From: Hermetia illucens
Lineage: Eukaryota; Arthropoda; Insecta; Diptera; Stratiomyidae
Assembly (NCBI RefSeq): GCF_905115235.1
Contig: NC_051850.1
Location: 25,731,010 to 25,795,009, forward strand
Length of the DNA: 64,000 nt
Direction of reading: 5' to 3'
Shown here: positions 56,381 to 64,000 of the stretch, piece by piece
Layout: each line of letters begins with the position of its first letter
How positions within the stretch are numbered: position 1 is the first letter of the stretch
Position numbers and translations under genes: made by a program
Notes under the pieces: model-generated
What the model was told of the DNA's origin: nothing
Database searches by the model: none
Seen by the model: the letters and a program-made list of their open reading frames with translations, nothing else

Positions 56381-56455
56381 TTTAAGGTTTTGTTTGTAAA
56401 ACAAAACCTTATTAAAATCGGTTTACTGTCTGTCTGTCTGTCCGTCTGTCTTTCT

Positions 56456-56486
<31 letters not shown>

Positions 56487-57247
56487 ACACGCCTTTTTCT
56501 CGGAGACGGTTATAGCGATTGACACCAAATTTGGTAGAAAGATGGGAACTGTGAACGCTCACGCATATAGTAAGTTACATCCTCTTACAATGAATTTAAG
56601 GGGGGGTCCCCATACATGCAAAAGGGGGGTGTAAATTTTTTTTTCATCAAATATAGTCATGTAGGGTATCAAATTAAAGGTCTCGGTTAGTACTTTTCGA
56701 AGCCGGTATTAGTTTTGACTTTTGCTGAAAAGGTGGGGAGTGCGGGGGGTTGAAAGTGATCATTTTTTTAACGAACCCATTCTCAGGAACTACCAAACCG
56801 AAAAATCTGGAAAAAATCAGGGGGCTGCCACTATATGGTGCCTAGGCTCCGAAATACCCTCCATATCGATACCTGTTCAAATAAAGTTAATAATAGTATA
56901 TTACTATAATTTTTAGTAATTGACAGGAAAACCCCCCTTAAGTTCACCCTAGAATCACAAAATTTTGCAGCAATGTAGGCTACAGTATGGATCATGATCC
57001 TGCCAAATTTGGTGAAAATCGCACTATTACTAACAAAGTTATACTAGGTCAAATCTGCGCTCCTCTGCAAATTCAAGACTATGAATGTCAATATCACTTG
57101 AAAGTGGCTTTTTTCACATACATAATATATGAATATTTTACGTGCTACATGCTAATAGGACAAATGCACGTCCAAATCTCCTTATAAACGAAATACACAA
57201 AACCTTTCATACCTGAAGCGTCTAGCTTCCGGTTTCCCGACTTGTTT
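56381..57247 (+). repeat. U1 repeat, reference full-length copy
   Basis: Opens with a perfect 12-bp fold-back (AAGGTTTTGTTT 56384-56395, AAACAAAACCTT 56399-56410), then ATTAAAATCGGTTTACTGTC and a (CTGT)n tract to 56485. The body contains ACACCAAATTTGGTAGAAAG, CCCCATACATGCAAAAGGGG, TGCGGGGGGTTGAAAGTGAT and CAGGGGGCTGCCACTATATG. ACACAAAACCTT recurs near the far end (57195-57206), inverted relative to the start, before the terminal GCGTCTAGCTTCCGGTTTCC. No coding capacity. Family not recognised. Confidence 0.85.
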
Positions 57248-57249
57248 TC

Positions 57250-58700
57250 TAATTGGAGACGTATCTTATTTCGCCTTGTCTGGAAGATATGAAGGAGTTT
57301 TAAAGCTATGATACATTTACTCTAACAAGTAACTGCGCAGATCTATTGGTTTGTTCTCTTCCCGAGTCATTGACTTTGGTGAAATAGCTCCGGGTGCAAT
57401 TGATAAAATCCAAATCAAATTAGCATGGAAATGCGAAAATTAAGAAAAATTAAGAAAGAAAAACAAACGCGCAAATCATCTAATGGGGTTGGTCCGGAAT
57501 GCACCGCGAGAAATTCCAATATGGTAAAATGAAAGCCGGCTATGCTAACAAGCGAGCTTGTGACAAAAGAACAAGGGAATCCATTAAAAAGCCAGCTAGT
57601 AGGCAGGAAATAAAAGAAGCAAAGAAATGTAGAAAATATTAGGTTAAAACAATCAAGATAAAAGCAAACGCAACGCATGACCAAATAATAAAAGGAGATC
57701 TCTCAAGTAGTTTAGAAATCGCAAGGAGCCGACAAAGGGGAGGAGGGAAATGCCAGCTGATAAACCAAGATACTTTAAAATCGTATGAGGTAGCAAGCCG
57801 ACGGATGCAAAACCCAAAGGAGCAAGAAAATGCATATAAAATTCGCCGGTTATGCAGCATTAATGCATTTGTACCTAATGAGCCGCGCAGATAATGGAGA
57901 AATTTTGTTATGTGTAAGTCTGCGAAGCATGGTTGTTTCGCATAACGAAAAGCGAGCAATTAGGTCGCTGCGAGTCATGTAATCACATAGCCAGAGATGA
58001 GTAAACTTTTGGGAGTTAAAACTAAGATCTGAGGCAGTTCACCTGTGAAATTAAAAAAATGTACGAGTATCTATCAAACATACGACGTCCCGTGTATCAC
58101 GTGAAGACTTTGTTATCAAGTTTTTCAGAAGCTTCAAAAATTGCTTCTTAACCAAACAATATTGGTAGCCGGTACAAAAGGCCTACTTGAACGCCACTGT
58201 GTGAAAAATGTGCAGACATATTGTTCATTTAAAGGACGATAGCTTTTTATCCCTTAATCGGAGACTTAATTTAAGACAACTGGGAGGAGGTGCAAGTTGC
58301 ATAGGAGTTACTGAAAATATGCCAAAAAGATAATTTCGTGGAAAGAGGTCATATCCTCATATATTTTGTCTACTAATAATCTGGATTATTTATGGGAATA
58401 TGTCTGCATGCCAGCATTGATCACTTTCCAAAACGAGGTAGCTCTGCCAAGAATCTATATCACAATAGGTCAAAATAATGTAACTTTTATAACTAAATCA
58501 AAATGGGAAGCCAAGAAACTGAAAGTCGTGCTGTACGATACTGTACGTAATTCCACGGAATCCGGGTATTGATCACACTGCCCAGCTGCCAGATAAAAAT
58601 CAACAGATTCGTTCCATTCCTAATCCTACTGAATCCCCCTCAAAAGACTAAAAGATCTATACATCAAACATGTGGAGTCAGTCCACAAAGCCACAAGCCA
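57250..58700. other. Unclassified interval
   Basis: A purine-rich + strand from about 57415 to 57960 produces long opposite-strand ORFs (89 and 106 codons) without recognisable motifs. No repeat shared with the rest of the window. Confidence 0.35.
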
Positions 58701-58719
58701 TATGGACCTGCCTGCACCT

Positions 58720-58954
58720 TGTGGCGGCACAGTGGAGACATGAACCACAGACTGCATCGCCGGTAGTGTAAAAGCCTCCGCCAATGCATTTAACTAATGC
58801 CGGCACATTCAGTTTCCTTCAGAACGGACCTGCTCCAGTCCTCGTAGGTGATCCAGTACAGTAATTGCAAATTATAAATTTCGAATGCAACACGCTCTGT
58901 GAAAAAATAAATGTAATTACAAAAGGCGGAGAACAGTTTGGAGTCTTACCTACA
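58720..58954 (+). repeat. Left LTR of the 58.7-60.7 kb Gypsy fossil
   Basis: About 235 bases from TGTGGCGGC to CTTACCTACA, with AATAAA near the end. Matched by the right LTR at 60493-60720. The start is approximate. Confidence 0.65.
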
Positions 58955-60492
58955 TTTAGTGACCCCGACGTGGTTTGAATACACAACCTTTTGAACTGCC
59001 GTATTTTCACAACCGTAGATCTGGCCAAGGCGTATCACCAAATCCTTGTAGCGCCCGAAGAGATACCGAAAACAACTATCTGCACACCTTCCGGACTTTT
59101 TTGGCTTATGCAACGCTGCGCAGACATTTCAGAGATTCATCTACTCTGTCTTACGAAACTTAAATTTCTGTTTCTACATGGATGATGTTTTGGTCGCCTG
59201 ACCAGTGTATTTTTAAACATCTTCTTGAGGTCTGGCTAGTCCTAAACGGTGAAAAATGCAAACTCCTACAGAAGCAGGTGAAATTTCTCGGCCACATGAT
59301 TACCACTGACGGAATCCGACTAACAAAGCTGAAGTGATCAAAAACTTCCTTTGCTAACCACGGTGTCCAAGACTGTTCATCACCAAGCGATCCACAAGGC
59401 GTCCCTGTCTGAAACTCCTGTAAGGTTGCGTGGTCTACTGTGGTCACTCAGGCATTTGAAACTACCAAAAAATAGCTCAGTGATTCTATACGACTGGTAT
59501 TTTCTCGAACAAATGCACTTTTAGACGTACTCATCGATGCGTCAGACACAGCGGTAGACGCCACTCCTCAACAACGGGTGAACCAAACCTGGAAACCATT
59601 GAGCTTCTTTTCGAAATAACTCAACCCAGCTCAATGTAACAATGGCGCCCAGCTACTCGCTGTGTACCTCTCTATTAAATATTTCCGTTTCTCCCTTGAG
59701 GGCAGGTTGTTCACTGTGTTCACGGACCACAAGCCTCTTACTTTCGTGCTTAAACAAAAGCCAACTTCGGCAACTGAGCTTCATCAACCAGTTTACTTCC
59801 GACATCCAACACGTGGTTCGAAAATACAAAGTCGTTACGGACGCTTTGTCAAGAATCTCGGAAGTCACAGTCCCCACTACGGTCGATTATACGGCAATCG
59901 CAGGGCGCAGAAGGACGACGCAGAGTTTCAGAGCAGAGGAGGACAAACTCCAAATACATGTTCAAGGAGTTTCCTATTTTCGACTCAGTATTGCCTCACA
60001 ATCATCGACAACAATACCTCTGACAGACATTACAGCGCAATCATGTGCCGAAGCCCTCGGTCGAGAATCCCGCGCTTTCGTGTACCAGCCATAATAATCA
60101 CGGACCAGGAAATGCAGTTTCAGTCTACTCTTTTCTCAAAGTTTGGTAAGCTCCTAGGTTTCAAACGCCGTAGGACCACTGCACACCATCCACATTTGAT
60201 ACTAGAATGTTGGTACCGGACGCTAAAGGCCGTCGTCCTCTTCGTTCTTCGCACAGCCCACCGAGAGAAGTTCATGCCAGCCACGCGGATATGGTGTACG
60301 GGGAAAATCTGTGGTTCCTCGCCGACCCTGTGTTAGATACAAAACACGGTTAAGCGACTTCGACATGCTGCGTCTGCTCAAGGGTGAAGTTTCGAGACTG
60401 CGGCCAACTCCAACTCCCCGACACATGACGCCGGAAGTCGACACCCCGAGGAACCTCGGGATATACTCCGGCAGTTTCCGCTGAGGGCGGAG

Positions 60493-60720
60493 TGAAGTGG
60501 CGGCGCAGCCGTGACGTGAACTGCCGACTGCAGCACCGGCAGTGTAAACACCTCCACTAATTCATATAGGAAGAGGCTGGCGCAGTGCACTTCAGTTTCT
60601 GATCGCCAAACGGAGCGGACTTGCTTTCATCTTCGCAAGTAAAATTCCAAATGTTGCATGCTCTGTGGAAAAATAAATGTAATTGCAAAACGCCGAGAAC
60701 AGTTTGATGTGTTATCTACA
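60493..60720 (+). repeat. Right LTR of the 58.7-60.7 kb Gypsy fossil
   Basis: About 228 bases from TGAAGTGGCGGC, just after a purine-rich stretch (GAGGGCGGAG), to GTTATCTACA. Confidence 0.65.
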
Positions 60721-60724
60721 CCTG

Positions 60725-61078
60725 TTGCCATTTGGAATTCGGACATAATAGTCCGTATCAATCGCTGAATGTTTTCCAGATGTATCTCCGTCCACGACAA
60801 CATTCTGAAGGCTTATGCTTCATACGTCGCAAAGCGGAAAACCCTTTAAATCACTATGGGGCATGGGTTCTTTGTAGAATTCCTAGGTATTTATAAAAGT
60901 CTGTCTCGATTTGAATGAAAAGGTCACCAATACTAGAATCGACACTTGTGTAAGCCAAATTCCACCTAAATATTACAACTAACGATGTTTATTAATTGCA
61001 AAAGACATCTAAGGTAGTCATCAGTGTCAGAAAGTATATCAAGTGTGTCAGCTCACACTTAGCACTTCTTCGTTGGCA
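60725..61078. other. Non-coding interval, nothing recognised
   Basis: Flank between the Gypsy fossil and a decayed LINE A copy. No feature seen. Confidence 0.35.
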
Positions 61079-61079
61079 G

Positions 61080-62445
61080 ATGGGAACTCAGAATTAGGAA
61101 AGGAGTATCAGACAACGATGTTTCAGCAAGGAAAACGAACGAACGATTTGCGCATCTCCTCATGGAAAGCACCGTCCATAACAAAGTCCTTGCTAACTCC
61201 TCTAAGGGGGAAATGGATGCCCCAGTAACCCCAGTTAAGAGAGCTCCCGGAAATGGAGCATCGATAAATAAGCTTCACAACCACTTGAAGAATGTTATCA
61301 TTGGTACGGCCACAAACATACTTGTGCTCAGTCACAAAAAAAGTCGAAATGACTGGTTCGACGTTAATATAAGCTAACAACGAAACGGAGGAATCTTGCA
61401 TATCCAAGAATGCTGCAATTACAAAGAACGCGACCTATCATCAACTCTGTCGAGGGGAGAAGCGACTTCACAGACGGAAAAAGGAAGCTTGGGAGAGACA
61501 ACAGGTTTGCCAACTCGAGAAGTACATGGAGCAACCGCATTAGGTGGAGTTTCACCGGCAATTCAACAGAATGAAGCTTCATACAACTCGAAACTCATCC
61601 TACTGAAACAAAGAGCGAAATCGGATTTCCGATCATATGCACATATTTCTGGATGAGGTGAGCAGTTTGACGAACTGCTCGGCAATCAGTATATCGCTAG
61701 AAGCCAAGAAAGCGACAAACTTCACTATGTATTTCATCAGGTAAAACTGAAGGTATGTGAAAGCGAATCGAGAAGTGGCTGCCAATGAGGCATTATCAAT
61801 CCCATACGCAAAAAGGCAAAAAGGAAGATAATGCGCAGTGAAGCAATTGAAGAAGTATCACTTTGCAAAGTACCATCTATAACATATTCTACGTTATCTC
61901 GCTAGGCCCGATGTGTCCAGAAAATCATCTTCCTATACCATAGAGGCATTGGTCCAGACAAATCAACAACAAACCAAAATTTAACTGTGAGAGACATTAT
62001 TCTTCCTCAACCCAACTGACGATGACGACCAAATTTCAGCTTTCAGCTTACAAAAACTGTTGCACTTGAAACGCCTCACCATAGGGTCTAAGAGATAAAC
62101 AATGAACTTGTCAGGCCGCATGCATTTCTTGGAAACTTAGGTTCTTAGCAAGAATAATTTCAGACTTTTAGCCGCCTTCCAGAGAAAAATCTTCCTTAAA
62201 AGGTTTGTTCATCGAAATTTAACCGCCTGGTTATCGATCAAATCCGGCTTAACAGTTTGGGATGGACAGGTTACTTAATCCGTATGGGAGGAGATAATCC
62301 AGTCTAGAAAATCTGTAAGAGCAATATTTATGAAATTGGGCGATGGGGCAAGCTAAAACGCCAAGCAGCTGTTAGGGATATCGAGTCATTAGCCGAGGTG
62401 TAAAGAGTTCCTTACTAAGGCGAACCGCATGGCGGTTGTTGCGCG
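61080..62445 (+). mobile_element. LINE A (RTE-like), very decayed copy
   Basis: Traces of LINE A in order: GATTTGCGCATCTCCTCATG (endonuclease start), KLHNHLKNVIIGTATNILV (about 61268-61325), the RSRNDWFDVN block, a linker matching 13440-13620, RT start traces (about 61860), then CAGCTTACAAAAACTGTTGC, AAACGCCTCACCATAGGGTC and the 3' extension, ending near GCGGTTGTTGCGCGATCAAG. Large parts are missing or altered; probably the oldest LINE A copy here. Confidence 0.65.
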
Positions 62446-62469
62446 ATCAAGGACTACCGTCAAAAACTT

Positions 62470-63830
62470 TGTTAGTTTCGGATCAATACGATACAAACTT
62501 AGGACATCGACTAACTCTGTATAGAAAATAAGCAGAGTCAGTTGCCCTTTAAATACCTGTCCTGAACCACCCAGTCGATAAGGGGTTACTCTTTCCCTTG
62601 ATGCTATTCGGAAATTCTTCTGTTCGTTGGACAAAATGCTGTTGGTGGGGAAGTGCGCATTGATCTTTCCAGTAATAAAATGGATGCTGTAAATTTGTGG
62701 CGAGTTGACAGGCAGTTGATCGATCCTCTGCTTGCGACATACTGTACTTTTGAGAGACAAGGTAAGTAATCCCCGCTATGAGGAATGGTGGAAATTCCTA
62801 CAACAGATTCTTGAGTTGATATGGCATGATACGACAATCCACCGTGTATACTGGTGACCTCTCCAGTTCTTTGTATGATTATGGGTTCTCGAATCGAATT
62901 TTTGGTAATATCTGCAAAACTTATGCCCGGGAAATAGTGTGGCGAGAGCCCTAAGCGAGAAAGCTATCCACCAAATCCACCCTAATACTCCTTTGCGACC
63001 TTCACAGGAGACTATCATACATTCTCTGACAGAGAATTCCTGCTTGCATGTGTTCAGACTGTCAACTGGAAATAATTTAGTGTCAGTAAACCCAAGATAC
63101 TTGACTTCTCACCAACATACTGGTATTACTAGTGCCGAATTCAGTACAGCTAACAACGTTCTTCCATGATGAGTCACACCGATGAAATCAATAACTTCAA
63201 AGTGAATATTCTGGTCGTGTAAGCTAATATCCTCATATATCAGCATACAATACACACAGCCGTAACTTCATTGGTTTGTGATTTTCGAAGTTGTTGAAAT
63301 TGCATGTGGGAATATCCGATCAATGCAAGGTATATATTTCCAAAAATTCAACACATACTTTTTGGAATCCATTCTGAACCCCAGTGGAGACTGTGAATGG
63401 TTCGGAGAATACTGAAACTCTCGCCAGCAGGTTAGCAATATACTGTTCATACCGCTGATCTACCCCCTTCAACTCTTTGCCACAAGCTTCTGCGATTATC
63501 TCAAGTCGCACAGGCTCTCTAATGGCAAGCGGGGTTCAGTCGCTGGGAGTAATAAAGTATTACCGGTCTAAAACCAGCTAAAACCTTACATGCACGTGTT
63601 TCAAGAAAGGTTCGACGAATTTTTCGTATAGGGACGGACGGTATATTGTACTCGCCCCTGCAGTAGTTATTTTTGCGGTAGCAGTTGATAATAAAGAGGG
63701 TCATTCGCTCAACCCATTTCTTCCGCTGTTTGCCCGAACGTGCTGCCGTAGATTGTAGCGAAACAGCTTCAGGGGGTGAAGACATGTTCATACTTTCCGC
63801 CGTACTCAGAGTCGGATCACCCCACAATTA
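62470..63830 (-). mobile_element. Non-LTR retrotransposon remnant, clade uncertain
   Basis: Read leftwards: 63827-63519 has RSGKQRKKWVERMTLFIINC, resembling the '.RRKW..EMN.FI...Y' block of a long insect LINE ORF. Much later, 62760-62560 has FITGKINAHFPTNSILSNEQ, resembling the RT finger sequence 'K.LTS.I...I..HL..N.IL.EEQKG'. Many stops between them. I recognise the group but cannot name its clade. Confidence 0.45.
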
Positions 63831-64000
63831 GTGGTTTCGATGCCGTGATTTTGATTTTTTTTTTTTTTGAGTAGGGTAGGTGAATGCGTTTACGACTCCC
63901 GCAACAGCACACTGTCAGACTACCAACTAAACATCTCCCTGCCATCAGAGAACTAGCCTGGGACCGTTTGACATATTACTTCGGGTTAGCCCTTTCGTTT

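Larger units (their letters stand above)
58720..60720 (+). mobile_element. Ty3/Gypsy-type LTR retrotransposon fossil with both LTRs
   Basis: Two related terminal sequences, 58720-58954 and 60493-60720, run in the same direction and share a GTGTAAAAGCC/GTGTAAACACC block, CTCTGTG.AAAAATAAATGT with a poly(A) signal, and GAGAACAGTTTG up to a TACA end. Between them, pol parts in order: reverse transcriptase from about 58990 (FTTVDLAKAYHQILVAPEEI), RNase H (about 59500-59880, FTVFTDHKPLTFVLKQKPTS) and part of integrase (about 59950-60350, FKRRRTTAHHPH). Gag and protease were not recognised. A leader GTGACCCCGACGTGG follows the left LTR. The LTRs differ at very roughly a quarter of positions by eye, so the insertion is old. 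Broken, with at least six interruptions. Confidence 0.8.

Noticed and set aside
56425-56485. (CTGT)n tract as an independent microsatellite or CRISPR-like array
   Set aside because: It has no spacers and is a constant part of the U1 repeat.
57415-57959. Opposite-strand ORFs with hydrophobic Phe/Leu-rich content that look like membrane proteins
   Set aside because: They are the complement of a purine-rich strand; Lys/Glu-rich sequence reads as Phe/Leu/Ser on the other strand. No conserved motif.
63860-63876. Poly(T) run as a terminator or LINE tail
   Set aside because: An isolated T-run near the window edge with no adjoining element end that can be identified.

Overview
The window is a piece of insect nuclear chromosome, most likely from a fly. 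It is AT-rich and has introns of 61-72 nt, a cuticle-type secreted Ala/Pro/His protein gene, TATA boxes and an unusually dense, layered load of non-LTR retrotransposons. No bacterial or organellar features are present. Species cannot be named from sequence alone.

Host genes are few. Positions 2-184 hold the 3' end of a gene on the + strand coding for an AAPAIAAHA-repeat protein. A complete convergent paralog lies at 6059-6671 on the - strand (TATA box 6739-6747, an exon 1 whose coding part is only ATG, a 61-nt intron, poly(A) signal). The 5.9 kb between them is filled with transposon debris. A third gene, 26732-27790 (+), codes for a secreted Ser/Thr/Pro/Ala-rich protein of about 328 residues and also has an ATG-only coding first exon. 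I do not recognise its family.

Everything else identifiable is mobile-element sequence. The dominant family ('LINE A', RTE-like, with endonuclease, reverse transcriptase and a (GAT)n 3' end) has about ten copies, the longest at 12174-15731 and 45165-47955. Other non-LTR lineages are R1-like (7830-9254, 31985-33235, fragment 1810-2030), RTE-1-like with an uninterrupted 302-codon ORF (23596-24535), a second RTE-like group (38030-39920), a third (44216-45135), a Jockey/CR1-like copy with target-site duplications (52447-54027), and several Jockey/R1-like 3' remnants. A Penelope-like remnant lies near 42.3-42.7 kb. Two broken Ty3/Gypsy-type LTR fossils lie at 20.85-23.5 kb (-) and 58.72-60.72 kb (+). 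A tRNA-derived SINE has four copies, two with clear target-site duplications. Its last bases match the 3' end of LINE A, so LINE A is its likely mobilising partner.

Three non-coding families do not match anything I can name. U1 is about 860 bp with a terminal fold-back and a (CTGT)n tract. U2 carries a C-run, and one short copy has 45-bp terminal inverted repeats. The third is an AT-rich unit of about 1.2 kb present three times in the same orientation between 48.25 and 55.99 kb, each copy with a conserved AT palindrome. This third unit is the best candidate for something undescribed. I found no convincing new gene system, and most of the window reads as layered transposon insertions around a few cuticle-type genes.
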